Source: Mycobacterium sp. 1164966.3 (GTDB lineage: Bacteria > Actinomycetota > Actinomycetes > Mycobacteriales > Mycobacteriaceae). Taken from it: a DNA stretch of 64,000 bases. The notes beneath the pieces are model-generated. The model was not told where the DNA came from. It ran no database searches and saw nothing but the letters and a program-made list of their open reading frames with translations. Below are positions 22,501 through 31,344 of the stretch, piece after piece. The translations under genes and the position numbers were made by a program. The stretch lies in assembly GCF_001665395.1 (NCBI RefSeq), contig NZ_LZSG01000070.1, positions 1 through 64,000 on the forward strand. Reading direction: 5' to 3'. Positions within the stretch are counted from its first letter, which is position 1, and the number at the start of each line of letters is the position of its first letter.

Positions 22501-25500
22501 AAACATGCATCCAGCAGCACCGGGTGCACGACGAAAGCGCCTTGTTGCGTTCGGATTTCGCCTGGCAGCGCGACCTCGGCAAGGACCGTGCCCGTCGCGT
22601 CGTCACCGGTGTGCACGGTACGCAGACCACTGAACGCCGGACCATACTGGACATCACGCTGGTTGAGGCGGCTGCGCAGCGCCGAGCCGTCCTCGCTTCC
22701 CGGGTGCGCGGCAAGAAGCGTGGCCATGTCTTGCGCGGGGGGCTGCTCGTCGTCAGCGGCATGCAGCACAGCACTGGCTTGCCGCCTGTGCTCGCCGCCC
22801 TGATGCGTCTCGACGCTGAAGTCGACGACGCCCGGCAATACGCCAGTTGCCACCGCGCCCACGGTGGTCTGCTCCTGCAGCTGCAGCGCCTCGTCGAAGC
22901 GGAGGTCGCGGACCTCGCACGCCCCGCCCAGCACGGTGCGCGCCGCCGCCAACGCCATCTCGCAAAAGGCCGCCCCCGGCAGCACCGCCACATCCCCGAC
23001 CAGGTGATCGCTTAGCCAGGGCTGGACGGCGGTTCCCACCTGCCCTTGCCAGACGTGGCGTTCCGGCTCCTCCTGCAAATCCACGTGCTGGCCCAGCAGC
23101 GGATGGACCGAAACGGTGTAGCCGCCGTGGGTGGTGGAGGCTTCCTGACCGTCGCGGTCCAGCCACAGCCGACGGCGGGTCCACGTCGGCAGCGGTGCAT
23201 CCACCAACCGCCCGTCCGGATACAGCACCGAGAAGTCCACCGCGCCACCCGCGCTGTGCAGATCCGCCAGAAAACCACGCAGCCCGTGGGTCAGGTCCTG
23301 GTCGCGGTGCATGCTGGCCAGCGCCGCCACCGACATGTCGAGGGTCTGGGCGTTCTGCTCGACCGCGTCGATCAGCAGCGGGTGTGGTGCCAACTCAGCG
23401 AAGACCAGGTAGCCGTCCTCCAACGCGGCTCGCACTGCTGCAGCGAAGCGCACAGTGTTGCGCAGGTTCTCCGACCAGTACCACGCGTCGCACACCGGTT
23501 CCTCGCGTGGGTCGAACCCGGTTGCCGAGTAAAAGGGAACTTCCGGGGTCATCGGACGGATATCGCCGATCGAGTCGGTCAGCTGGTCCAGGATTGCATC
23601 GACTTCAGGCGAATGCACGGCGACGTCGGTGGCGATCTCGCGAGCCATCACGTCACGCTGCTCCCAGGATTCGACCAGCTCGCGGACCGCTTGGGCGGCA
23701 CCGCCGATCACCGTGGACTGCGGCGAGGCCACCACCGAGACAACGACGTCGTCGACTCGCCGGCTCACCAGCTCCGAAAGTACTTGCTTGGCAGGCAATT
23801 CCACCGATGCCATCGCCCCGGCACCGGCAATGGCCGACATCAACCGGGAACGGCGGCAGATGACCCGCACTCCGTCTTCCAGCGACAGGGCACCCGCGAC
23901 CACTGCCGCGGCAGTCTCACCGATGGAGTGCCCGATGACCGCGCCCGGTCGCACCCCGTGCGCCTTCAGGGTGGCGGCGAGGGCAACCTGCATGCTGAAC
24001 AAGGTCGGATGGATCCGATCTATGCCGGAAACGATCTCGGTCGACGACATCGCCTCGGAGACGGAGAACCCTGACTCGCGGGCGATCAGCGGTTCGATCT
24101 GGGCGACAGTCGCGGCAAACACCGGCTCGGTCGCCAGCAGGTCAGCACCCATCCTCGCCCACTGCGAGCCCGGCCCCGAGAACACCCACACCGGCCCCCG
24201 GTCATCGCCGCCGACCGCCGGCTGAAAACGGGCATCGCTGCCGGCGACCCTGCGCAAGCCGGTGGTCAGCTCTTCGAGAGTCCGGGCGACGACCGCCGCC
24301 CGGATCGGCCGGTGCACGCGCCGGCGCGCCAGGGTGTAGGCAAGATCCGGCAGCGCCACCTCGTCATGAGCCTGCACCCAGTCGGCGAGCCGGCCGGCGG
24401 TACGTCGCAGTTCATCCGGCGAGGTGGACGAGATCGGGAACAGCAGTGGTGATTCGAATAACGTGGATTCGGGCGCGTCGGTAACCGGAGAATTCAAGGG
24501 CGGCTGTTCCAGGACGGCATGCACGTTGGTTCCGGAAAGACCGTACGACGACACCGCCGCCCGCCGGGGGTGCGCACCGTTGCTAGGCCACTCAGTAATC
24601 TGTTGTGGCACAAAAAGTTTGGTGCTGATGCGGGCAACCTCGTCGGGCAGACGGGTGAAGTGCGGATGCCGGGGTACCGCACCGTGCTGCAGCGCGAGGA
24701 CCGCGTTCATCAACCCGAGAGCTCCGGACGCGGACTGCGTGTGGCCGAAATTGGCCTTCACTGTGGTCAGGGCGCAGGGGCCGTCGGTGCCGTATACCTC
24801 CGCGAGGCTGGCGTACTCGATCGCGTCACCCGCCGGGGCGCCCGGGCCGTGCGCCTCAACCATCCCGACGGTCCGCGCGTCGACGCCCGCAGCCGCCAAC
24901 GCCGACCGGTATACCGCGGTCTGGGCCGTCGCCGAGGGTATGGCGAGGTCGCTGGTGCGGCCGTCCTGATTAGCGGCCGTGCCACGAATCACCGCCAGGA
25001 TCCGATCGCCGTCGGTCAACGCGTCCGGCAAGCGCTTGAGCAACACCACGACGCAAGCCTCGCCGAACACATATCCGTCGGCCGCGACGTCGAAGGCACG
25101 GCAGCGTCCGGTGGGAGACAGCATGTTCTGTGCCGAGCCGGCAACGAATTTCCGTGGTTCGAGCATGGCGAAGGCGCCCCCGGCGAGGGCCAAGTCGGTT
25201 TCGCCGTCGTTCAGGCTGCGACAAGCCATATGCACGGCGAGCAGGCTGGACGAGCATGCGGAATCGACTGTGAGCGCGGGACCGCGCAGTCCCAAGGCAT
25301 AGGCAATCCGGCCCGACGCCATGCTGAAGGTGTTGCCGTGGAGCCCATAAGGCCCTTCCATCGCCTCGGATTCAGCGCCCATCACTTGATAGTCGGAATG
25401 AGTCAGGCCGACGTACACACCGGTCAGGGACTCGACCATCGCCTCTCGCGGGATTCCGGCATGCTCCATGGCCTCCCAGGAGGTTTCGAGCAACAACCTG

Positions 25501-25787
25501 TGCTGCGGGTCGAGCGCGATCGCCTCCCGCTCCTCGATCCCGAAGAATTCGCGATCGAACCCGGCGATGTCGTCGAGGAATCCGCCCCATTTGCACACCG
25601 ACCGACCCGGGACTCCCGGCTCGGGGTCGTAGAACTCGTCGGCGTCCCAACGGTCCGGCGGCACTTCGGTGATCGCGTCATCGGCCCGCAACAGCGCTTC
25701 CCACAGCCGTTCCGGAGAGTCGATCCCCCCTGGAAGCCGGCAGGCCATGCCGATAACCGCGACCGGGGTCACAACATCAGAACCCAT
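19536..25787 (-). CDS. Mas/Pks5-type polyketide synthase with degenerate KR and ER
   Basis: Iterative type I PKS of 2083 residues with the Mas-like order KS (about 8-430), AT (525-840), DH (895-1180), ER (1425-1740), KR (1755-1940), ACP (1995-2075). KS keeps the Cys in DSACSSSL, the His in EAHGPGAPAGD (usually HGTGTP) and NFGHT. AT keeps GHSIGE, but its specificity motif reads VAVH where Mas-type enzymes have VASH. DH keeps WLSDH and LLDACFQ. ACP keeps GMDSL. In KR the position of the catalytic Tyr is Pro (codon 20106-20108) and the following Asn is His (20094-20096). The KR nucleotide loop reads GGLGEPG. In ER the usual SATGGVGQA reads SATHDIAQA. Family knowledge says Mas-type enzymes make methyl-branched saturated acids; here reduction looks disabled. 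Start ATG with AGGAG 7-8 nt upstream. Divergent from the FAAL gene at 26089. Confidence 0.95.
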   Translation of the reverse strand: MGSDVVTPVAVIGMACRLPGGIDSPERLWEALLRADDAITEVPPDRWDADEFYDPEPGVPGRSVCKWGGFLDDIAGFDREFFGIEEREAIALDPQHRLLLETSWEAMEHAGIPREAMVESLTGVYVGLTHSDYQVMGAESEAMEGPYGLHGNTFSMASGRIAYALGLRGPALTVDSACSSSLLAVHMACRSLNDGETDLALAGGAFAMLEPRKFVAGSAQNMLSPTGRCRAFDVAADGYVFGEACVVVLLKRLPDALTDGDRILAVIRGTAANQDGRTSDLAIPSATAQTAVYRSALAAAGVDARTVGMVEAHGPGAPAGDAIEYASLAEVYGTDGPCALTTVKANFGHTQSASGALGLMNAVLALQHGAVPRHPHFTRLPDEVARISTKLFVPQQITEWPSNGAHPRRAAVSSYGLSGTNVHAVLEQPPLNSPVTDAPESTLFESPLLFPISSTSPDELRRTAGRLADWVQAHDEVALPDLAYTLARRRVHRPIRAAVVARTLEELTTGLRRVAGSDARFQPAVGGDDRGPVWVFSGPGSQWARMGADLLATEPVFAATVAQIEPLIARESGFSVSEAMSSTEIVSGIDRIHPTLFSMQVALAATLKAHGVRPGAVIGHSIGETAAAVVAGALSLEDGVRVICRRSRLMSAIAGAGAMASVELPAKQVLSELVSRRVDDVVVSVVASPQSTVIGGAAQAVRELVESWEQRDVMAREIATDVAVHSPEVDAILDQLTDSIGDIRPMTPEVPFYSATGFDPREEPVCDAWYWSENLRNTVRFAAAVRAALEDGYLVFAELAPHPLLIDAVEQNAQTLDMSVAALASMHRDQDLTHGLRGFLADLHSAGGAVDFSVLYPDGRLVDAPLPTWTRRRLWLDRDGQEASTTHGGYTVSVHPLLGQHVDLQEEPERHVWQGQVGTAVQPWLSDHLVGDVAVLPGAAFCEMALAAARTVLGGACEVRDLRFDEALQLQEQTTVGAVATGVLPGVVDFSVETHQGGEHRRQASAVLHAADDEQPPAQDMATLLAAHPGSEDGSALRSRLNQRDVQYGPAFSGLRTVHTGDDATGTVLAEVALPGEIRTQQGAFVVHPVLLDACFQSVAAHPDVQALREGALGLPSGIRRLRSYAAARNAKYCYTRVTKADALGIEADLDVLDQHGVVLVSVRGLRLGTDASDSGGYDRSLAERLLTIEWQRRELPELEKTDAGNWLLINTSDTADGLAGTLPGALKNHGAQCTTMWWPVDADQPSNSEQLGNQLRTAEFSGVVILTGPQDGDDVDQPPVVGREYVRHLMRIVRQFPPSAGAPPRVYVVTRNAQSVLAGDVVNLEQAGLRGLSRAIAAEHLHLNTIQVDVDEGTDVELLAAQMLGGSGEDETAWRGGGWFVARLVRSPLRAEERRIAVVDYARDGVRVQLRAPEDLKTVELAACDRVAPGLGQIEVGVSACGVNPAEVRAAAGRSRDGAQLGTDFAGVITAVGPGVEAHRVGERVGGLCPGGAWAGFVTCDARLVAALPDGLSEPQAAALTTANATAWYALQELARVEASDKVLIHSATHDIAQAAVAIARAAGAQVFATGAREAHRQWLRELGIEQVYDASSIEFAELIRAHTGGYGVDVVLNLATGTLRRASLDLLAPGGRFVEIGAADLCADTRLGLAPFRRNLTFYAMDLAVLAQSHPHRVHTLLSTVYRLSAEGVLPVPEATHYPLTQAATALAEMSNPDHSGKLVLDIPRAGTNRVTVPPQQARVFRGDGAYIVTGGLGEPGLFFAAHLAEAGCKRIVLGSRSQPAPDALARVEAIRGHGTEVVVECGDIAEADTAQRLVSAATATGLALRGVLHAAALRHDPTASDLTDELLAQSWAPQVYGAWNLHLASAAHPLDWFCVFTSASALLGAAPPAAPAAAHSWLDAFTRWRRTRGLTATTIAWGPWAPTADSPDPSTITAEQATHAFQTLLRHDRATTGYAPPAATTWLSAFAHRSPFAEAFRADIHHSTGSKKLRAELDGLPPDQWPARLRRLISDQVSLILRREVDPDRPLPEYGMDSLGAHELRTRLVTETGIRVTSTDLAKISTIRGLAELLHEKLTARQVA

Positions 25788-26088
25788 CCCGACTCCTACG
25801 ACGACCGGCCAAGTAGCCTTCCCTCCGCTGCCTCAAGCAAGTCGTGGCAACTCAGACGGCTAATTACGATCTCATGTCCCCTGAACTGCCAGCCTCCCGT
25901 CGTTTTCGTACTGTAGGCGACCAGCGCTCCGGGGGTACCCAATTCAACCGAAGTGTTATAGGCGGCGATCCCCGGATCAGCGACAACCAAGCAAGCCATT
26001 ACGTTCGGGACCCACGGGGCCGGTCGGGCCGGCGCTCATCTTTTTTCATTCGCCCGTGCGATGGCATCGGCCACGGTAATCTAACGCC
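25788..26088. promoter_or_regulatory. Divergent promoter region between PKS and FAAL 1
   Basis: About 300 nt without a credible gene, lying between the start codons of the PKS (leftward) and the first fatty-acyl-AMP ligase (rightward). It is less GC-rich in places than its surroundings. The only elements I can point to are the AGGAG ribosome site of the PKS at the left edge and a -10 box for the rightward gene at the right edge. No clear operator was found. Confidence 0.6.
26077..26088 (+). promoter_or_regulatory. -10 element of a leaderless promoter, FAAL 1
   Basis: TAATCT at 26077-26082 followed by 6 nt and the GTG start at 26089. This spacing places the transcription start on or next to the first base of the codon, the pattern of leaderless mycobacterial mRNAs. 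There is no Shine-Dalgarno upstream, which fits. Confidence 0.6.
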
Positions 26089-27828
26089 GTGGTTGAGACC
26101 TCCGTTCCGGCTGTGCTGCGCGAACGTGCGAGCTTACAGCCCGATGAAACAGCCTTCACGTTTGTCGATTACGAGAATGACTGGAATGGGGTTCAGGAGA
26201 GCCTGACGTGGTCGCAGCTTTATCGGCGGGCGCAAAACGTTGCACGGAAGCTCAAGGATTGCGCGTCAATAGGCGATCGCGCTGTCATATTGGCACCGCA
26301 AGGGCTTGACTACATTGTTGCCTTTGTCGGCGCATTGGAGGCAGGACTGATTGCGGTGCCGCTTTCGGTTCCATTGGGTGGTGTCAGCGATGAGCGGGTC
26401 AGCTCCGTGCTGCGCGACGCGTCGCCGACTGTCGTTCTCACGACGACTTCTGTCGCCGAAATCGTGGCTGACTATGTCAAGTCGCAGTCCAGCCATCCGA
26501 CCGCTGAGGTCGTCGAGGTTGACTTACTGGACCTCGACGCTCGGCCGGGTTCCGGCGCCCGGCGCGGCACGCTGCCCGAGACCGCGTATTTGCAATACAC
26601 GTCCGGATCGACCCGTCTGCCCGCCGGAGTGATGATCTCGCACCGTAACCTGGTGGCCAATTTCAAGCAGATCATCTCCGACTATTTTGCAGATTTCGGC
26701 GGTGTTGCCCCGCCGGACCTGACCATCGTTTCGTGGCTGCCGTTCTACCATGACATGGGCTTGGTTCTGGGAGTTTGCGCACCGATCCTGGGCGGATTCC
26801 GCACCGTGCTGACGAGTCCGGTGGCGTTTTTGCAGCGCCCGGCCCGATGGATTGAATTGCTGGCCAACAATACTCACGTATTCACCGCGGCGCCGAACTT
26901 TGCTTTCGAGCTTGCGGCACGGAAAACGTCAGACGAAGACATGGCCGGACTGGACCTCGGGGAAGTCCTGGTCATCCTCAGTGGTAGTGAGCGTGTTCAT
27001 CCTGCGACGCTGCGGCGTTTCAATCAGCGCTTCGGGCGCTTTAATTTGCCCTACACCGCGATACGACCGTCATACGGGCTCGCAGAGGCAACTGTCTACG
27101 CAGCAACCCGCAACCCGGCCCAACCACCTCATATCGTGCACTTCAATTCCGAGAAGCTCTCTGTTGGCGACGCGGAGCGCTGCGAAAGCGGATCCGGTAC
27201 GCCGCTTGTCAGCTATGGGGTCCCTCGTTCACCGATGATTCGAATCGTCGATCCGGATACCCGCATCGAGTGCCGTCCGGGAATGGCCGGCGAAATTTGG
27301 GTGCACGGCGGGAATGTCGCGATGGGCTACTGGCAGAAGCCGCAGGAGACCGAACGCACGTTCGGCGACCGGCTTGCCACTTCGTCGGCCGGCACGCCTG
27401 AAGGTCCTTGGCTGAGAACGGGAGACCGGGGATTTTTCTTCGAAGGTGAGCTGTTCATCATCGGCCGCATGAAGGATCTTTTGATCGTCTACGGGCGCAA
27501 CCACTCACCCGATGACATCGAGGCGACGATCCAAGAGATCACGCGGGGCAGGTGCGCCGCGATCGCGGTTTCGGACGACCATACAGAGCAGCTCGTCGCC
27601 ATCATCGAAGTCAAGCACCGAGCCGACTCACACGAGGAGGCGTCCGACAAGCTCGTCGCTGTAAAGCGTGACGTCACGTCGGCTATATCCAACTCGCACG
27701 GGCTGGGGGTCGCGGATCTTGTTGTGGTGCCGCCCGGTTCGATTCCGATCACCACCAGCGGCAAAGTCCGGCGGGCGGCGTGTGTGGAACACTATCGGGA
27801 CGGTCGGTTCGCCCGCCTGGACGCCTGA
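26089..27828 (+). CDS. Fatty-acyl-AMP ligase, FadD24-like, copy 1
   Basis: A 579-residue adenylating enzyme of the FAAL branch. It activates a fatty acid as acyl-AMP and passes it to a carrier domain of a PKS or NRPS rather than to CoA. Motifs: the P-loop YTSGSTRLPAGVM with the SGSTR form typical of FAALs, SWLPFYHDMGL, PSYGLAEATVYAAT, LRTGDRGFFFEGELFI, and the C-terminal lysine in PITTSGKVRRAA. It is closely similar along its whole length to the gene at 29620, and the two flank an MFS exporter, suggesting duplication. It diverges from the PKS, so its product is a plausible starter supply for the PKS/NRPS line. The GTG start is supported by the -10 box placed 6 nt upstream. Confidence 0.93.
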   Translation: MVETSVPAVLRERASLQPDETAFTFVDYENDWNGVQESLTWSQLYRRAQNVARKLKDCASIGDRAVILAPQGLDYIVAFVGALEAGLIAVPLSVPLGGVSDERVSSVLRDASPTVVLTTTSVAEIVADYVKSQSSHPTAEVVEVDLLDLDARPGSGARRGTLPETAYLQYTSGSTRLPAGVMISHRNLVANFKQIISDYFADFGGVAPPDLTIVSWLPFYHDMGLVLGVCAPILGGFRTVLTSPVAFLQRPARWIELLANNTHVFTAAPNFAFELAARKTSDEDMAGLDLGEVLVILSGSERVHPATLRRFNQRFGRFNLPYTAIRPSYGLAEATVYAATRNPAQPPHIVHFNSEKLSVGDAERCESGSGTPLVSYGVPRSPMIRIVDPDTRIECRPGMAGEIWVHGGNVAMGYWQKPQETERTFGDRLATSSAGTPEGPWLRTGDRGFFFEGELFIIGRMKDLLIVYGRNHSPDDIEATIQEITRGRCAAIAVSDDHTEQLVAIIEVKHRADSHEEASDKLVAVKRDVTSAISNSHGLGVADLVVVPPGSIPITTSGKVRRAACVEHYRDGRFARLDA

Positions 27829-28103
27829 TACAGCTGCGCGGGCGCAGACCGCATATGGCAGAGCTATGTGGTGATGACGACGTGGTTCAGCCCGGTGAAC
27901 ACCAGGTACGTCATCAAAGCGGTTCAGGGTCAGGGATTTCCAAAACGGCGGCTGCGCAGCGTTGGTTTGCGGTACCGTAGCCCGCTATGGCGCGGGGTTC
28001 TCACCGACCCAGAGCAGGCACTATTTCGCTGGATGACATAACTCGCCGGATTAACGACTCCGATGCTCGGTACACCAACCAAGCTGTAGCTCAGGAGACC
28101 TAC

Positions 28104-29561
28104 GTGCCCACGGAACCGCGGGCCCGCCGGTTCATCGGCGCCATGATCGCGCTCGGCAGCATGGAGCTGATGGCATCGATGGAACTCACCATCGGAATCG
28201 TGGCGCTTCCCAAGGTTCAGAACGACCTGAATCTTTCCAGCGCAGGGCGAACCTGGATTGTGTTCGCCACACTGCTCACCTGCAACGGACTGATCCTGGT
28301 GGGCGGTCGCTTGGGGGATGCCATCGGGCGCAAGCGCACCTTCATCATCGGGGTCGCGCTGTCCATTATCAGCTCAATACTGTCCGCGGTTGCGTGGGAC
28401 CAGGGCAGTCTTATTGTGGCCCGGGCATTGAAGGGCGTAGCTATCGCGATCGTCGCACCCACCTGTCTGGCATTGGTGGCGACGACATTCCCGAAGGGTC
28501 GGGTGCGAAACAGCGCAATGGCGGTGTTCGCCGCGATGACGAGTGTCGGCTCAGTCCTTGGCTTGGTGGTGGGCGGGATACTCACTGATATCTCGTGGCG
28601 GCTGGCGGCTTTTTTCACTGCGCCCATCGGACTGCTGGCGCTTTATCTAGCCCGTACGGCGCTGCGAGAAACCCAGAAAGAACGGATGCCCCTCGACGTC
28701 ACCGGGGCTGCACTGGCCACATCGGGCTTCGGCGCGGTGGTTTTCGGCTTCTCGGTCGGGGCCGAGAAGGGCTGGTTATCGGCCACCACGATTGCGTCCG
28801 TTGTGCTGGCCGTGATGGCTTTCGTCGCGTTCGCTGTGGTCGAGCGCCGAGCGGAAAACCCGTTGCTGCCTTTCAACCTCTTCGTTGACCGCAACCGGGT
28901 GGCCACCTTCGCGGCGTTGTTCCTCAGTGGCGGGGTGCTGACAAGCCTGATGCTGGTGATCACGGTGTATGTGCAGGACATCATGGGCTATAGCACGCTG
29001 CAAGCGGGCGTCGGCTTCATCCCCTTCGTCATAGCTGGAGGCATCGGGCTGGGCGCGGCCTCGCGGTTGGTGATGCGGTTTCCGCCGCGGGTGGTGGTTA
29101 TCGTGGGCAGCGTTCTGGCGTTCAGCGCCATCCTGTACGGCTCGACGCTGAACCGCGGGATTCCGTACTTCCCGAATTTGGTGCTGCTGATCGTCGTCGG
29201 CGGTATCGGTATTGGGATGATTAGCATCCCGCTCCCGCTGTCGGTGATCGCCAGCGTCGGCTTCGACCGGATCGGGCCGGCGTCCGCGGTCACAGTTGTG
29301 CTGCAGGGTCTTGGCGGGCCGGTGGTGCTAGCCGTCATCCAGGCCGTCATTACATCCCACACGTTGTCCCTCGGCGGAGTCATCGGACCGGTGAAGTCCA
29401 TGAACGCTGCACAGTTGCACGCCTTGGACGCTGGCTATACGTACGGCCTGTTGTGGCTGGCTGGAGTGGTCGTCCTGCTCGGGGCGGCGGCATCGTTCAT
29501 CGGCTACTCGGCGCAGGAGGTGGCGCGGGCCCAGGAAGCGAAAATCGCCGCGGAGCTATAA
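28104..29561 (+). CDS. MFS exporter, DHA2-like
   Basis: Major facilitator protein of about 485 residues with many hydrophobic helices (about 14 by eye, the DHA2 drug:proton antiporter layout). It has the loop motif GGRLGDAIGRKRTF after the second helix, and later a V-x-G-G-I-L motif. Its position between two FAAL genes suggests export of the lipopeptide or of an intermediate. Start choice: the GTG at 28104 has AGGAG 6 nt upstream and opens directly onto the cytoplasmic lead-in to helix 1. An upstream in-frame ATG at 27987 would add 39 polar residues; a possible -10 box (TACCGT) lies 8 nt before it, so a leaderless longer form cannot be excluded. The 275 nt before 28104 hold no other gene. Confidence 0.88.
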   Translation: MPTEPRARRFIGAMIALGSMELMASMELTIGIVALPKVQNDLNLSSAGRTWIVFATLLTCNGLILVGGRLGDAIGRKRTFIIGVALSIISSILSAVAWDQGSLIVARALKGVAIAIVAPTCLALVATTFPKGRVRNSAMAVFAAMTSVGSVLGLVVGGILTDISWRLAAFFTAPIGLLALYLARTALRETQKERMPLDVTGAALATSGFGAVVFGFSVGAEKGWLSATTIASVVLAVMAFVAFAVVERRAENPLLPFNLFVDRNRVATFAALFLSGGVLTSLMLVITVYVQDIMGYSTLQAGVGFIPFVIAGGIGLGAASRLVMRFPPRVVVIVGSVLAFSAILYGSTLNRGIPYFPNLVLLIVVGGIGIGMISIPLPLSVIASVGFDRIGPASAVTVVLQGLGGPVVLAVIQAVITSHTLSLGGVIGPVKSMNAAQLHALDAGYTYGLLWLAGVVVLLGAAASFIGYSAQEVARAQEAKIAAEL

Positions 29562-29606
29562 GTCGCGACCTTGCTGCTTTCCAACATCCAGGGGCGCTGG
29601 CTGCGG

Positions 29607-29619
29607 TAACCTCAGCCAC
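29607..29619 (+). promoter_or_regulatory. -10 element of a leaderless promoter, FAAL 2
   Basis: TAACCT at 29607-29612 lies 7 nt before the GTG at 29620. Spacing and start codon match those in front of the first FAAL gene, suggesting both copies kept the same promoter design after duplication. Confidence 0.58.
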
Positions 29620-31341
29620 GTGTTCGAGACGTCCATTCCGGATGTGTTGCGCGAGCGTGCCTATTTGCAGCCGAATGACTCAGCGTTCACGTTCATCGAT
29701 TACGACCAGGACTGGGCCGGAGTAACCGAACGCCTCACGTGGTCTCAGATATATCGGCGAACTTTGAATGTTGCACGCGAGCTCAGCCGTTGCGCAGCCA
29801 GCGGCGACCGCGCGGTGATTTTGGCACCTCAGGGGCTCCACTACGTCGCCGCATTTTTCGGCGCATTGCAGGCCGGGCTTGTCGCAGTCCCGCTGTCGGC
29901 TCCCGCTGGCGGCGCCCATGACGAACGGGTTCAGTCGGTCCTGCACGACACATCGCCGTCGGTCATCCTCACGACGTCCGCAGTTGTCAGCGAGGTGGCC
30001 AAGTATGTCCAAGCGCGAAACGGCGATTTCAGTCCGTTGATCATCGAGGTTGACTTGCTGGATCTTGACGCCAGATCGGCGTCTGACAGCAGAGGCAGTC
30101 TGCCCGATATTGCATATTTGCAGTACACGTCCGGATCGACTCGTCGGCCCGCAGGCGTCATGATCTCGCACCGAAACGTGCTCACCAATTTCCACCAGTG
30201 GATGCAGGAGTACTTCGCCGAACCGGTGACCGACATGACGATCGTGTCGTGGCTGCCGTTCTACCACGACATGGGCTTGATGCTGGGGATCTGCAAACCG
30301 CTTCTGGGCGGATTTCACGCTGTGCTCACGAGTCCGGTGGCCTTCCTACAGCGGCCGGCCCGCTGGATGCAACTGACCGCGAGCAATCGTCGCGCCGCCA
30401 CGGCAGGACCCAACTTTGCCTTCGAATTGGCGGTGCGAAAAACCAGTGACGACGACATGGCCGGGCTTGACCTTGGAACCGTTATGGGAATCGCCAGTGG
30501 CAGCGAACGGATACACGCTGCCACGCTGCGCCGCTTCACCGAGCGGTTCGCCAAGTTCAACCTGAACCCAGCGGCAATTCGGCCCTCCTACGGGCTTGCC
30601 GAGGCAACTGTGTATGTGGCGACCCGCGCGCCCGGTGACCCACCACAGTTCGTCCGCTTCGAATCCGAGGCGTTGTCCGCCGGCCAGGTGAAGCGTTGTG
30701 CCAGCGGTGGGACCCCGCTGGTCAGTTACGGGGTGCGCCAATCCCCGATGGTGCGGATCGTCGATCCCGACACCAGAACCGAGTGCCCGGACGGAGCGAC
30801 GGGTGAAATCTGGGTGCACGGCGACAATGTCGCGATGGGGTACTGGAGAAAACCCGAACAGTCGGAGCAGACGTTCCGCGCAAAGCTCGTCAACCCTTCG
30901 ACGGGTACACCCGAAGGGCCGTGGCTGCGCACCGGCGATCTTGGCTTTTTCTCCCACGGCGAGTTGTTCATCATGGGCCGCATCAAGGACCTTCTGATCG
31001 TCTACGGGCGCAACCATTCTCCCGACGACATCGAGGCGACGATCCAGGAGATCACGCGGGGCCGCTGCGCGGCGATAGCGGTTCCCGACCGGGAGACCGA
31101 AAAGCTGGTCGCCATCATCGAATTCAGGCACAACGGTGATTCTCCGGAGGTTGCGTCGAACAAGCTCGTGGACGTCAAACGTGAAGTGGCCTCGGCGGTG
31201 TCGAATTCGCATGGCCTGGGAGTGGCGGATCTCGTTGTGGTAGCGCCTGGTTCGATTCCCATCACCACCAGCGGAAAGGTCAGGCGGGCTGCCTGCGTCG
31301 AGCAGTATCGGCAGAATCAGTTCGCCCGCTTGGACGCTTAG
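29620..31341 (+). CDS. Fatty-acyl-AMP ligase, FadD24-like, copy 2
   Basis: A 573-residue FAAL, clearly paralogous to the gene at 26089. Motifs: YTSGSTRRPAGVM, SWLPFYHDMGL, PSYGLAEATVYVAT, LRTGDLGFFSHGELFI, and C-terminal PITTSGKVRRAA with the catalytic lysine. This copy occupies the syntenic place of M. tuberculosis fadD24 (Rv1529), because the next genes match Rv1530 and Rv1531. The dehydrogenase starts 3 nt after its stop, so the three genes form an operon. Its substrate is unknown; having two FAALs suggests either two acyl groups or a redundant supply to the PKS and NRPS. Confidence 0.93.
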   Translation: MFETSIPDVLRERAYLQPNDSAFTFIDYDQDWAGVTERLTWSQIYRRTLNVARELSRCAASGDRAVILAPQGLHYVAAFFGALQAGLVAVPLSAPAGGAHDERVQSVLHDTSPSVILTTSAVVSEVAKYVQARNGDFSPLIIEVDLLDLDARSASDSRGSLPDIAYLQYTSGSTRRPAGVMISHRNVLTNFHQWMQEYFAEPVTDMTIVSWLPFYHDMGLMLGICKPLLGGFHAVLTSPVAFLQRPARWMQLTASNRRAATAGPNFAFELAVRKTSDDDMAGLDLGTVMGIASGSERIHAATLRRFTERFAKFNLNPAAIRPSYGLAEATVYVATRAPGDPPQFVRFESEALSAGQVKRCASGGTPLVSYGVRQSPMVRIVDPDTRTECPDGATGEIWVHGDNVAMGYWRKPEQSEQTFRAKLVNPSTGTPEGPWLRTGDLGFFSHGELFIMGRIKDLLIVYGRNHSPDDIEATIQEITRGRCAAIAVPDRETEKLVAIIEFRHNGDSPEVASNKLVDVKREVASAVSNSHGLGVADLVVVAPGSIPITTSGKVRRAACVEQYRQNQFARLDA

Positions 31342-31344
31342 GCG

